A stretch of 64,000 nt of DNA from Actinomyces oris (GTDB lineage: Bacteria; Actinomycetota; Actinomycetes; Actinomycetales; Actinomycetaceae). Made by a program: the position numbers and the translations under genes. Shown here one piece after another: positions 29,541-38,338 of this stretch. Numbering within the stretch: the first letter of the stretch is position 1; each line of letters starts with the position of its first letter. The notes beneath the pieces are model-generated. The model saw nothing but the letters and a program-made list of their open reading frames with translations, was not told the origin of the DNA and searched no databases. The stretch lies in the NCBI RefSeq assembly GCF_001937665.1, contig NZ_MSKL01000031.1:1-64000 (forward strand). Reading direction: 5' to 3'.

Positions 29541-30146
29541 GTGGACTCGAGAGAGAAGCTAGTTGAGGCGATGGCCGAGCTGATGTGGGAGCGTGGTTAC
29601 AGCGCCACGAGCCCGCGAGCGGTTCGCGAGCTCTCCGGCGTCGGCCAGGGGAGCATGTATCACTACTTCCCGACCAAGCGGGATCTCGGGCTGGCAGCCC
29701 TGAATCACAACTGCCAGGTCCAGCTGGATTCCTGGAAGGCCACGCTCAAGGGCCTTGAGGATCCGCTTGAGATCCTCAGTGCCTACCTCACCCTCCCGCG
29801 TGATCCACTCAAAGGCTGCCGAGTCGGTCGGATGGCCCAGGACAAGGCTGTGGTGGCTGACGACGGTCTTCGTGAGCCGGTCGCCGAGACCTTCGCCCGG
29901 CTTCGCGAGATGCTGGCCACGGTCATTGGTGTGGCCAGGTCGCAGGGGCGTCTGCCGGCGGACCTTGAGCCGGACCACCTGGCTCGCACGATGGTCGCTG
30001 TTGTTCAGGGCGGTTACGTCCTGGCCATGGCCGAGCAGGACAGAGCCCCGTATGACGCGGCCTGTCAAGGCGCCCTCGAGTTGCTCCGTGTAGCGGCCGG
30101 GACCGCCGGTACGGCTCCTGGCGGCGACGGGTCCGCCTCCTCCTGA
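29541..30146 (+). CDS. TetR/AcrR-family transcriptional regulator
   Basis: A 201-residue TetR-type repressor (206 if started at ATG 29526). The N-terminal HTH includes SPRAVRELSGVGQGSMYHYF, the classical TetR recognition helix pattern with KRDLGLAAL following. The C-terminal ligand domain is variable. It is likely autoregulated through the repeat and palindrome upstream. gap follows 58 nt downstream in the same direction, so the regulator may also affect gap, though gap has its own ribosome-binding site. The ligand is unknown. Confidence 0.85.
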   Translation: MDSREKLVEAMAELMWERGYSATSPRAVRELSGVGQGSMYHYFPTKRDLGLAALNHNCQVQLDSWKATLKGLEDPLEILSAYLTLPRDPLKGCRVGRMAQDKAVVADDGLREPVAETFARLREMLATVIGVARSQGRLPADLEPDHLARTMVAVVQGGYVLAMAEQDRAPYDAACQGALELLRVAAGTAGTAPGGDGSASS

Positions 30147-30204
30147 TCCTGACAAGTCGGCGTCGGTGTCCGCCGGCGCCACCATTCACCGAAGGAGAAG
30201 GATC

Positions 30205-31209
30205 ATGACCATTCGTATCGGTATCAACGGCTTTGGACGTATCGGACGCACGTACCTGCGTGCCGCGCTGGCCGGCGCAGCGGACGTCGAGGTCGTTGCC
30301 GTCAACGACCTGACCGACGCAGGCACGCTGGCCACGCTCTTGGAGTGGGACTCAGTGGCCGGGCACCTCGACGGCGTTGCCACCGACGGCGAGGACCTCG
30401 AGGTCGCAGGGCGGACCATTAAGGTCTTCTCCGAGCCGGACCCGGCCAAGATTCCCTGGGGTGAGGTCGGGGCCGACGTCGTCATCGAGTCCACCGGGTT
30501 CTTCGTTGACCGGGACAAGGCCGCCCAGCACCTCAAGGGAGGCGCCAAGAAGGTCATCGTCTCCGCACCCGCCAAGGGCGACGTCCCCACCTTCGTCCTG
30601 GGGGTCAACGACGGCCAGCTGGATGTCTCCGCCGCCGACGTGTTCTCCAACGGATCGTGCACCACCAACTCCCTGGCCCCGCTCGCCAGGGTCCTCCACG
30701 ACGCCTTCGGGATCGAGAGCGGTCTCATGACGACGATCCACGCCTACACCGGGGACCAGCGGCTTCACGACGCGCCTCACAAGGACCTGCGTCGGGCGCG
30801 CGCTGCCGCCGCCTCCATCGTTCCCACCTCCTCAGGGGCCGCCCGGGCCATCGGTCTGGTCATCCCCGAGCTCGACGGGCGTCTGACCGGTGCTTCCCTG
30901 AGGGTTCCGGTTCCGGTCGGCTCGATCACCGACTTCACCGTGGTCACCTCCCGCCCGGTAACGGTCGAGGACGTCAACGCGGCCTTCCGTGAGGCTGCCG
31001 ATCACGGACCGCTGGCCGGATACCTGCAGTACTCCCAGGCGCCGATCGTCTCCCACGACATCGTTGGCAACCCGCACTCCTCGATCTTCGATGCGCCTCT
31101 TACCGAGGTGATCGACGGTCAGGTCAAGGTCTTCGGGTGGTACGACAACGAGTGGGGCTTCTCCAACCGCCTCGTGGAGTTCTCCCAGAGGATCGGTGAA
31201 CAGCTCTGA
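30205..31209 (+). CDS. gap: Glyceraldehyde-3-phosphate dehydrogenase, type I
   Basis: A 334-residue GAPDH that oxidises glyceraldehyde-3-phosphate in glycolysis. The NAD fold starts with INGFGRIGR, and the catalytic Cys152 sits in SNGSCTTN (Gly in place of the common Ala). The start ATG 30205 has an AAGGAGAAGG ribosome-binding site. No pgk or tpi follows, so this is a solitary gap, possibly a second copy beside a TetR regulator rather than the main glycolytic gene; that is an inference. Confidence 0.93.
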   Translation: MTIRIGINGFGRIGRTYLRAALAGAADVEVVAVNDLTDAGTLATLLEWDSVAGHLDGVATDGEDLEVAGRTIKVFSEPDPAKIPWGEVGADVVIESTGFFVDRDKAAQHLKGGAKKVIVSAPAKGDVPTFVLGVNDGQLDVSAADVFSNGSCTTNSLAPLARVLHDAFGIESGLMTTIHAYTGDQRLHDAPHKDLRRARAAAASIVPTSSGAARAIGLVIPELDGRLTGASLRVPVPVGSITDFTVVTSRPVTVEDVNAAFREAADHGPLAGYLQYSQAPIVSHDIVGNPHSSIFDAPLTEVIDGQVKVFGWYDNEWGFSNRLVEFSQRIGEQL

Positions 31210-31306
31210 CTCGTGCCGCGCCTTGGATGCGGTGCGGTGCGGGCTCGGTGCCGATTCCGGTCGCACAGCCCGCACCCTCCGCGTCCGACGGCGAGCGATG
31301 GGAAAA

Positions 31307-31341
31307 GGGACGGGGAGCCGTCTGAGAATCCCGTCTGTTTT
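31307..31341 (+). terminator. Possible terminator of gap
   Basis: GACGGG (31309-31314) pairs with CCCGTC (31330-31335), extended by G-U pairs, and is followed by TGTTTT (31336-31341). The loop is large, so confidence is moderate. Confidence 0.4.
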
Positions 31342-31395
31342 GCGCTGACGGTGGAGCGGGCCGGGCTGCGTTGGGGAGCAGCCCGTGGGCCCCGC

Positions 31396-31401
31396 TAGGC
31401 T
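31396..31401 (+). promoter_or_regulatory. Leaderless-type -10 box of the first YbjN gene
   Basis: TAGGCT, 7 nt, then ATG 31409. It probably drives the YbjN-YbjN-miaA string. Confidence 0.6.
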
Positions 31402-31408
31402 GGGAAGC

Positions 31409-31879
31409 ATGCCCAGCTTCGACGCCAGCTCTGCTGCCGCCGCCACGGTCCCCAGGCCCGTGGACGTCGACCGTATCCACGAGTGCGTCAAACGACTGGG
31501 GCTGCGCTACTTCATCGACGATGAGGGCGACATCGGCATCCCCTGGCGCTACGTCACCGTCCACGCCATCTTTCAGGACACCAGGGCCGTCCAGATGCGC
31601 GGGATCTGGCACCGCATCGCCGATACCGAGCACCTGACCCAGCTGCGCGCCCTGGTCGAGGACTGGAACACCACCCGCATCGGCCCCAAGGCGTACCTCA
31701 CCGTCGCCGACGGCGGAGTCGTGCGTCTTCACGGCGAGTACACCTACCCCCTCGAGGCGGGGATGACGGACCGGCAGCTCGAGGACTTCGTCTTCGGCGG
31801 CTGTCGGCTCATCGTCGCCCTCATGCACGAGGCCGAGCAGCAGTTCCCCGACGAGCTGCGCGGAAGCCTGGAGCCGTGA
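31409..31879 (+). CDS. YbjN-domain protein 1
   Basis: A 156-residue protein with a YbjN-type (T3SS-chaperone-like) fold, seen as VDVDRIHECVKRLGLRYFID and the WNTTRIGPKAYL stretch. In actinobacteria such proteins are usually annotated as sensory transduction regulators, but no biochemical role is established. It overlaps the next YbjN gene (stop and start share bases), so the two are translated together and may form a heterodimer. Confidence 0.75.
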   Translation: MPSFDASSAAAATVPRPVDVDRIHECVKRLGLRYFIDDEGDIGIPWRYVTVHAIFQDTRAVQMRGIWHRIADTEHLTQLRALVEDWNTTRIGPKAYLTVADGGVVRLHGEYTYPLEAGMTDRQLEDFVFGGCRLIVALMHEAEQQFPDELRGSLEP

Positions 31880-32658
31880 TGCCGCGACTGCAACGCCTCA
31901 CCGACTTCATCGCACGCCTCCTGGGCAAGGAGTGGGACGTGCGGGCGCTGGACCATCAGCGCACCAACCAGCCGGGCGACTCGCGTGGCCGGCCCGACGA
32001 GCCGCCGACTGTCTCACCGTACTCCGTCGATCATATGGGGTCTGCAGGCTCAGCCGACTCGTCCGACCCGGCCGACTCCGGTGCCCCGTCGGAGTCGGCC
32101 CCCACGGCTGAGTCGGCACAGGCCTCCGACGTCACACACACCTGGTCGAGCAGACAAGGCCAGTTGGAGGAGGACCCGGCATCGGGAGGAGAGGGCACCG
32201 ACCGCTCCGCGGATCTGGAGCCGACCGATGAGGCGCCCCAGGCACTGACCCTGGCAAGGATCGAGTCCATGCTCACCGGTCCCATGGAGTACAACGTTCA
32301 GCTGACCGACGACCGCGAGCACCCCTGCCTCCTGGGCACCTGGGACTCCTTCCCCTTCGTCATCGAGATTCCTGAGGGGCACGAGGGCTGGCTCCTGGTC
32401 TCCGGGGACTGGGAGGAGGCTGCCCCCGCCTCCCAGCGCGACGAGATCGCCGCCAGCGTCAACGACTGGAACCGGGACAAGTTCTTCCCCACCGTCGGCG
32501 TCGTCGACACCCCCATCGGCCCGCTGGTACGCGCCACCTACCTCACTGACCTGTCCGCGGGGGTCACTGACGCCCAGCTGCGCCTCCACCTGGATACGGC
32601 GCTGTCCGCCTGCACTCAGGCGCTCAGCCTCGTGGGTCCCCTCCTACCGGAGATCTGA
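31876..32658 (+). CDS. YbjN-domain protein 2 with acidic linker
   Basis: A 260-residue protein: a short basic helix (2-21), a low-complexity Ser/Ala/Asp/Pro-rich linker (about 45-125), then a YbjN-like domain (about 130-260) with WNRDKFFPTVG matching the WN...P motif of the preceding gene. The start GTG 31876 (or ATG 31879) overlaps the upstream stop. miaA begins 5 nt after its stop. Function unknown; the tandem arrangement suggests a joint role. Confidence 0.72.
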   Translation: MMPRLQRLTDFIARLLGKEWDVRALDHQRTNQPGDSRGRPDEPPTVSPYSVDHMGSAGSADSSDPADSGAPSESAPTAESAQASDVTHTWSSRQGQLEEDPASGGEGTDRSADLEPTDEAPQALTLARIESMLTGPMEYNVQLTDDREHPCLLGTWDSFPFVIEIPEGHEGWLLVSGDWEEAAPASQRDEIAASVNDWNRDKFFPTVGVVDTPIGPLVRATYLTDLSAGVTDAQLRLHLDTALSACTQALSLVGPLLPEI

Positions 32659-32663
32659 GCGCA

Positions 32664-33659
32664 GTGAGCTCAGCAGCTTCGGGCGCCCCCTGTCCGGTAA
32701 GGGTCGCCGTGGTGGGCCCCACCGCCACCGGCAAGTCCGACCTCGCCCTCGCTCTCGCCGACCAGGCGCAGGCCGGTGGAATGTCCGACGGCGCCGAGAT
32801 CATCAATGCCGACGCCTCCCTGCTCTACCGGGGCATGGACATCGGCACCGCCAAACCCAGCCCCGCCGAGAGGGCCCGCGCCCCCCACCACCAGATCGAC
32901 GTCCTCACCGTCAGGGACCGGGCATCGGTGGCCGCCTTCCAGCGCAGCGCCCGCGGTGACATCGACGCCGTCGAGTCACGGGGCCACCTGCCGATCATCG
33001 CCGGAGGATCCGGCCTGTACGTGCGGGCCCTGACCGACGACCTCGACTTCCCCGGCACCGACCCGACCGTCCGCACCCGCCTGAGCGAGCGCGCCGAGAG
33101 GGAGGGGACCGCCGCCCTCCACGCCGAGCTGGCCCGCCTCGACCCGGCCGCAGCCGAGCGCGTCGAGGCCTCCAACACCCGCCGGATCGTACGGGCCCTC
33201 GAGGTCATCGAGATCACAGGCCGCCCCTTCTCCGCCTCCCTGCCCCGCTACGAGGACATCGCCCCCACCGTCCACATCGCCCTGCGCTGCGAGCGCCGAC
33301 TCCTGGACCTGCGCATCAACGACCGGGCCCGCGCCATGTTCGAACGCGGCCTGGTCGAGGAGGTCGAGACCCTCATCGACCAGGGCATCCGGGAGGGGCA
33401 GACCGCCCCACGCGCCATCGGCTACGCCCAGGCTCTCGCGGTCATCGACGGGACCATGAGCGTGCCCGAGGCGGTCGACTCCACCGCCCTGGCCACCCGC
33501 CAGCTCGCCTCCCGCCAGATCAAGTGGTTCCGGCGCGACCCACGGGTGCACTGGATCGATGTCGCCCTCACTGAGACCGGGCAGTGCACCGACTCCGAGC
33601 GCTCCCGGATGGTTCGGCAGGCATGGGAACTCGTCCTCGCACGTCGCGGCGTCGCTTAG
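32664..33659 (+). CDS. miaA: tRNA dimethylallyltransferase MiaA
   Basis: A 331-residue enzyme that puts the dimethylallyl group on A37 of UNN-reading tRNAs, the first step before MiaB. The P-loop GPTATGKS is at 18-25; DASLLYRGMDIGTAKP and the IAGGSGLYVRAL stretch are family motifs. The start is GTG 32664, 5 nt after the second YbjN gene. Its TAG stop supplies the first three bases of the dapF -10 box. Confidence 0.95.
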   Translation: MSSAASGAPCPVRVAVVGPTATGKSDLALALADQAQAGGMSDGAEIINADASLLYRGMDIGTAKPSPAERARAPHHQIDVLTVRDRASVAAFQRSARGDIDAVESRGHLPIIAGGSGLYVRALTDDLDFPGTDPTVRTRLSERAEREGTAALHAELARLDPAAAERVEASNTRRIVRALEVIEITGRPFSASLPRYEDIAPTVHIALRCERRLLDLRINDRARAMFERGLVEEVETLIDQGIREGQTAPRAIGYAQALAVIDGTMSVPEAVDSTALATRQLASRQIKWFRRDPRVHWIDVALTETGQCTDSERSRMVRQAWELVLARRGVA

Positions 33660-33662
33660 GCT
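33657..33662 (+). promoter_or_regulatory. Leaderless-type -10 box of dapF
   Basis: TAGGCT, 7 nt, then ATG 33670. The first three bases are the miaA stop codon, so the promoter overlaps the upstream gene end. Confidence 0.6.
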
Positions 33663-33669
33663 AGGAGCC

Positions 33670-34620
33670 ATGCCGCACTCGACAGGTCTCCGCGGTCGTG
33701 AGCTCATCAAGGGCCACGCGACCCTCAACGACTTCCTCATGCTGGTCGACCCCAGCTGCGAGGTCGCCATCAGCGGCGCCGACATCGCAGCGGTCTGCGA
33801 CCGCCACAGCGGCATCGGCGCCGACGGCTTCGTGCGCGTCGTGCGGACCACCGCCCTGCCTGGCGCCGGGGCCTTCGCCGCGGCGGTGCCCGAGGCCGAG
33901 TGGTTCATGGACTACTACAGCGCCGACGGAACCGTGGCCGAGATGAGCGGCAACGCCGCACGCCTGTTCGCCCACGTCCTGGACCGAGAGGGGCTGCGTC
34001 CCATCGCCGACGGCGAGTCCGTCACCATCGGCACACGTGGAGGTGCTCGCACCATCACCCGCCTGGACGAGCTGTGGACCGTGGACATGGGGCCGGTCCG
34101 CCTCACCAGCCCCGAGGAGGCCGACGACGAGGGCTGGGACACAGCCGTCGTCGTCCCCGGCCTGGCCGGGGAACGAGCCGCCCTGAGTGTCGAGCTCTCC
34201 GGCCCTCACACCGTCGTCGCCCTGGGGGAGGAGAACGAGCTCGAGGCGGCCGCCTTCGCCGGACTCACCGACTCCGCGGACCCGGTCGCCTACGACCCCG
34301 TCCCCGAGGCCGGCACCAACCTCGAGCTCGTCGTGCCGCTGGGGGAGGAGATCGACCCCGACAGCCAGTCACCGGTGGGTATCGCCCGCATGCGCGTCCT
34401 GGAGCGCGGCATGGGGGAGACCCCCTCCTATGGAGCGGGGTGCTGCGCCGTCGCCGTCGCCCTGCACACCTGGACCGGGCCGGGTGCTCCCGAGGACTAC
34501 CGGCTGCTCGTTCCCGGCGGAGAGATCGGGGTCCATGTGGGCGCCGACCCCCTGGGCGAGGACAGCAGCGTGCTGCTGACCGGACCGGCCGCGATCACCG
34601 GACGGGTCACCATCGCCTGA
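33670..34620 (+). CDS. dapF: DapF-family protein lacking both catalytic cysteines
   Basis: A 316-residue member of the diaminopimelate epimerase family, which interconverts LL- and meso-DAP using two cysteines. The framework is clear: KGHATLNDFLML (19-30), DRHSGIGADGFVRVVR, WFMDYYSADG and ERGMGETP. The first catalytic position, normally in MCGNG, reads EMSGNAAR (Ser93, codon AGC). The second, normally in ACGTG, reads PSYGAGCC (Tyr254, codon TAT). Epimerase activity is therefore doubtful. Gene position after miaA matches actinobacterial dapF. It may be a relic or have a new role; Actinomyces walls use Lys/Orn rather than DAP, which would relax selection. Confidence 0.85.
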   Translation: MPHSTGLRGRELIKGHATLNDFLMLVDPSCEVAISGADIAAVCDRHSGIGADGFVRVVRTTALPGAGAFAAAVPEAEWFMDYYSADGTVAEMSGNAARLFAHVLDREGLRPIADGESVTIGTRGGARTITRLDELWTVDMGPVRLTSPEEADDEGWDTAVVVPGLAGERAALSVELSGPHTVVALGEENELEAAAFAGLTDSADPVAYDPVPEAGTNLELVVPLGEEIDPDSQSPVGIARMRVLERGMGETPSYGAGCCAVAVALHTWTGPGAPEDYRLLVPGGEIGVHVGADPLGEDSSVLLTGPAAITGRVTIA

Positions 34621-34703
34621 GGCCCTTCAGGCCCGCCGCCATCCGCACTGCTCCCGGACGTCGCACCGACGCCGCATCCGAGATAGAGAAACCGACTACC
34701 GCT

Positions 34704-36107
34704 ATGCCCCAGCCATCCACACGCACCGCAGTCGGCGCCATCCTGCCGACCGGCCTGATGCTCTTCGCCCTGTTCTTCGGGGCGGGTAACCTCATCTTCC
34801 CGCCCCTGCTGGGCGCCGCCTCGGGCAGGTCCTTCATCCCGGTCATGGCGGGCTTCATCGCCACCGGGGTGCTCATGCCGCTCATCACCGTCGTGGCCGT
34901 CTCCACCTCCGGGGAGGGGATCCTCGGCCTGGCCCGCAGAGTGGGACCCCGATTCGGCACAGTCATGCCGCTGGCGGTCTACCTGGCGATCGGCCCGCTG
35001 TACGCCATTGCCCGTGTCACCACGGTTGCCTACGAGCTGGCGACCCGCCCCGTTCTTGAGCTGTGGGGCTTCCACGACTCCCGCCTGGCCCTGCTGGTGC
35101 ACGTGACGGTGTTCATGGGGGTGTCCTTCAGCATCGCCCGCAGCCCGAGCCGCCTGGCCGACCGCGTCGGCCGCTGGCTGACCCCCGCCCTGCTGGCCCT
35201 GCTTGCCCTGCTGTGCGGGGTCACCATCCTGATGTCCCCCAGGGTGGAGCGCGAGGCCATCGAGCCCTACGCGAGTGATCCTCTGACCAATGGGCTGACT
35301 CAGGGCTACCTCACCATGGACGTCCTGGCGGCCACCGTCTTCGGCATCGTGGTCATCACCTCCCTGCGCGAGCGCGGCCTGACCTCTCCCCGGGCGCTGG
35401 TGCGCGGCACGATCCTGTCCGGTGGTATCGCCGCCGCGCTCCTGGGGCTGGTGTACATCGGCCTGGCCGTCCTGGGAACTCGCACCCGTGGGCAGATCAC
35501 CGCCGACACCAAGGACGGCACCGAGCTGCTGCGCAACGCGGCCTCCTCCACGCTGGGGACCTCGGGCGTCGTCATCTTCGCCGCCATCGTCATCCTGGCC
35601 TGCCTGACCACAGCCGTGGGGCTGCTGGCCTCCTGGGCCGGCTACGCCTACACCGCCTGGCCGGCCGTCTCCTTCAACCGACAGCTCGCCGCCTGCGCGA
35701 TCGTCTCCTTCACCCTGGCCAACCTGGGGCTGAGCGCCATCCTCAAGATCGCGGGGCCATTGCTGTTCCTGCTCTACCCCTTCGCCATCGCCCTGGTCGC
35801 CGTGACACTGGTCGACGCCCTGGCACCGGGACGGCTCAGGGCCGCCTACCGATGGTGCGTGACCACAGCCGGGATCCTCGGATCCGTCTCCGCCATCACC
35901 GCCGCCGGCTGGGACGGCCCCAGCAAGCTGCTCGCGCGCACCGGGCTGTGGAGCGACTCCACCGGATGGATCCTGCCGGCACTCCTCGCCTTGGGGATTG
36001 GGATCGTTCTGGACGTCCGCTCAGGGGCCTGGTCCACGCCTGCGCCTGGGGAACCCCCCAGCCAGGTCCAGCACGACGTCGAGCACGCCGCCGCCTCACA
36101 GCTGTGA
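34704..36107 (+). CDS. brnQ: Branched-chain amino acid transporter BrnQ
   Basis: A 467-residue LIVCS-family cation symporter for leucine, isoleucine and valine, with about 12 membrane segments. The N-terminal LFALFFGAGNLIFPPLLG is the family hallmark. The start is ATG 34704, where the conserved membrane protein begins. No obvious ribosome-binding site precedes it. It may cooperate with the leuCD locus in leucine supply, but the genes are 15 kb apart. Confidence 0.92.
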   Translation: MPQPSTRTAVGAILPTGLMLFALFFGAGNLIFPPLLGAASGRSFIPVMAGFIATGVLMPLITVVAVSTSGEGILGLARRVGPRFGTVMPLAVYLAIGPLYAIARVTTVAYELATRPVLELWGFHDSRLALLVHVTVFMGVSFSIARSPSRLADRVGRWLTPALLALLALLCGVTILMSPRVEREAIEPYASDPLTNGLTQGYLTMDVLAATVFGIVVITSLRERGLTSPRALVRGTILSGGIAAALLGLVYIGLAVLGTRTRGQITADTKDGTELLRNAASSTLGTSGVVIFAAIVILACLTTAVGLLASWAGYAYTAWPAVSFNRQLAACAIVSFTLANLGLSAILKIAGPLLFLLYPFAIALVAVTLVDALAPGRLRAAYRWCVTTAGILGSVSAITAAGWDGPSKLLARTGLWSDSTGWILPALLALGIGIVLDVRSGAWSTPAPGEPPSQVQHDVEHAAASQL

Positions 36108-36123
36108 GCCGCCCGGCTCGCGG

Positions 36124-36129
36124 TAGCCT
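36124..36129 (+). promoter_or_regulatory. Leaderless-type -10 box of the MFS transporter
   Basis: TAGCCT, 6 nt, then GTG 36136, in the 28-nt gap after brnQ. Confidence 0.55.
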
Positions 36130-36135
36130 CTCGAC

Positions 36136-37632
36136 GTGCCCAAGCCTCGCCCCAGTGTCCCACCCGAGACGCCGTGTCCGGACCATGAGCGGCTTCTGCC
36201 GACACTGCTCATCCCCGCCTTCGTCACGCTGCTGGCCGTCTCCTCGGTCAACGTCATCCTGCCGGCGGTCTCTCACAGCCTGAGTGCCGGTACCACAGGC
36301 CTCCAGCTCGTCGTCTCCGGCTACGCCCTCGTCTTCGGGGTCGCCCTCGTCCCGGCCGGCCGCGCCGGCGACGTCATGGGGCGGGGTCGGCTCTTCGTCA
36401 TCGGCATGCTCCTGTTCGGGGTCGGAGCCCTCGCCTCGGGCCTGGCTCCTGACGTCGTCACCCTCAACCTGGCCCGTGTCGTCATGGGAGTCGGCTCAGG
36501 GCTGCTCAATCCTCAGGTGACCGGCATGATCCAGCAGTACTACACCGGTGAGGCCCGAGGACGCGCCTTCGGGCTCTTCGGCGCCGTTATCGGGGTCTCG
36601 GTGGCGCTGGGGCCGGTGCTCAGCGGCGGGTTCATCGGTTGGCTCGGGGACGACTGGGGCTGGCGCGCCTCCTTCCTCATCAACGTCCCCCTCACCCTGG
36701 CCGGTGTCTGGGCCGCACGTCGGTACCTGCCGGCCTCCGCCTGGCGCCGGGGCAGCGACACAGGTCAGACGGAACAGGCGGACAGCCCCGATGCCGACAC
36801 CGCCGGGGCCACCCACCGCGGCGGGATCGATCTCGACCCGGTGGGGATGGGGCTGCTCGCCGTCGGCACGCTGCTCATCATGATCCCCTTCATGGAGGCC
36901 TCGGCCGGCACCTGGATCTGGGGCCTGGAGGCCGCCGGCATCGGCGTCATCGGCGTCTGGGTGGCCTGGGAGAAGCGCTACCGGGCCAGGGGTGGCGCCC
37001 CCATGGTGGACCTCAGCCTGCTGGCCATCCCCTCCTTCGCCTACGGCAGCCTGGCCATCGCCGTGTACTTCCTGGGCTACACCAGCGTGTGGATCATCGT
37101 GGCCCAGTACGTCCAGGCCGGCCTGGGATCCACCGCGCTGGCCAGCGGCCTCATCGGAGTCCCGGCCGCCCTGGCGGCATCGATCACCGCGGCTGTCGCC
37201 GGCCGCCGGGTGATCCGGGTGGGGCGGGTCATGGTGCTCGGCGGCATGGTGCTGGGCATGGCCGGACTGCTTGCGAGCATCGGCATCATGCACATGCATG
37301 CGCGCGCGGGGTGGAGTCCCTGGTGGCTGACCCTCACGCTGCTGGTGCTCGGAGTGGGGCAGGGCCTCGTGGTCTCCCCGAACCAGACCCTCTCCCTGGC
37401 CGACGTCCCCCTGGAGTACGCCGGGGCCGCGGGCGGCATCCTCCAGACCGGTGAGCGCATCGGCGCCTCCATCGGCATCGCCGTCATCACGGGCCTGACC
37501 TTCCGGGTCTCACACTCCTCGGGCTGGGAGGTCGCCGCTCAAGCCGGCCTGCTGGCAGTCGTGGCCACCATCGCCGTCTCCGCAGGGGTCGCCGTCATCG
37601 ACTTGCTCCTGGCGAGACGACGACGCCGGTAG
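36136..37632 (+). CDS. MFS transporter, DHA2-like
   Basis: A 498-residue major facilitator with about 14 predicted membrane segments, resembling drug:H+ antiporters of the DHA2 group. Motif A-like GRAGDVMGRGR lies in the loop after helix 2, and LNPQVTGMIQ after helix 4. A hydrophilic insert with Asp/Thr sits mid-protein (about 205-235). The substrate is unknown. The leaderless GTG start at 36136 is supported by TAGCCT upstream. Confidence 0.88.
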   Translation: MPKPRPSVPPETPCPDHERLLPTLLIPAFVTLLAVSSVNVILPAVSHSLSAGTTGLQLVVSGYALVFGVALVPAGRAGDVMGRGRLFVIGMLLFGVGALASGLAPDVVTLNLARVVMGVGSGLLNPQVTGMIQQYYTGEARGRAFGLFGAVIGVSVALGPVLSGGFIGWLGDDWGWRASFLINVPLTLAGVWAARRYLPASAWRRGSDTGQTEQADSPDADTAGATHRGGIDLDPVGMGLLAVGTLLIMIPFMEASAGTWIWGLEAAGIGVIGVWVAWEKRYRARGGAPMVDLSLLAIPSFAYGSLAIAVYFLGYTSVWIIVAQYVQAGLGSTALASGLIGVPAALAASITAAVAGRRVIRVGRVMVLGGMVLGMAGLLASIGIMHMHARAGWSPWWLTLTLLVLGVGQGLVVSPNQTLSLADVPLEYAGAAGGILQTGERIGASIGIAVITGLTFRVSHSSGWEVAAQAGLLAVVATIAVSAGVAVIDLLLARRRRR

Positions 37633-37716
37633 ACCGACGGGAGCGTCGCCAGGATCGCCGTCACGACAGCCGGGCGGGCCCCGTCCGGGTGCCGACCCGA
37701 CTGTGTGCCAGCCGTG

Positions 37717-38325
37717 TCAGTGGCGTACCCGCAGGATTCTGAAGCCCTTCGAGGAGGCCATTCGGCTCACGTCCCAGCCCTGGTCCCCCAGCCAGGCCGC
37801 CAGGGAGTCGGCACCCAGGTTCTTGAGCACCACCAGCCAGGCCTCACCGTCATCGGACAGCAGCGACAGCCAGTCCAGCAGCAGAGCGTGCAGGGCATCC
37901 TTACCGATGCGCACCGGAGGGTTGGACCAGATGAGATCCACCGGCGTCGAGCTCTCGCGCAGCTCGGCCAGCAGCGCGTCGGCCGGGGAGACACGCACGT
38001 TGTCCAGGCCTGCGGCAGCGGCGTTGCGAGCGGTCAGTCTCAGCGAGCGCTCGTTGACATCGGTGGCCAGGACCCTCGCCCTCGGGGCGGCCCCGGCCAG
38101 GGCCAGCGTGATCGGCCCCCAGCCGCAGCCCAGGTCGAGGAACGTGCCGGTCTCGGACGGATCGGGAACGTGATCGAGGAGGACCTGGGTGCCCTTGTCG
38201 AGGCGGTCGGCGCTGAAGACGCCCGAGGCCGTGACCACCGTGCGTTCGACACCGCGGATCGAGAAGCGGTGGGTGCGCTCCTCGGCCTCGACGGCGGGGG
38301 AGGCGGTGAAGTAGTGCTCGCTCAC
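37717..38325 (-). CDS. RsmC-like class I SAM methyltransferase
   Basis: A 202-residue methyltransferase of the MTS/RsmC group, probably modifying rRNA guanine N2. The SAM-binding motif FLDLGCGWGPI and the catalytic SNPPVRIG (NPP motif) are present. It is a single-domain protein, shorter than E. coli RsmC, as usual in actinobacteria. The GTG start at 38325 is set by a TAGCCT box 7 nt upstream; a TTG at 38343 is in frame but precedes the box. It is convergent with the MFS gene. The exact target is inferred. Confidence 0.82.
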   Translation of the reverse strand: MSEHYFTASPAVEAEERTHRFSIRGVERTVVTASGVFSADRLDKGTQVLLDHVPDPSETGTFLDLGCGWGPITLALAGAAPRARVLATDVNERSLRLTARNAAAAGLDNVRVSPADALLAELRESSTPVDLIWSNPPVRIGKDALHALLLDWLSLLSDDGEAWLVVLKNLGADSLAAWLGDQGWDVSRMASSKGFRILRVRH

Positions 38326-38332
38326 GCCCACC

Positions 38333-38338
38333 AGGCTA
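38333..38338 (-). promoter_or_regulatory. Leaderless-type -10 box of the methyltransferase
   Basis: TAGCCT on the minus strand, 7 nt, then GTG 38325. Confidence 0.55.
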
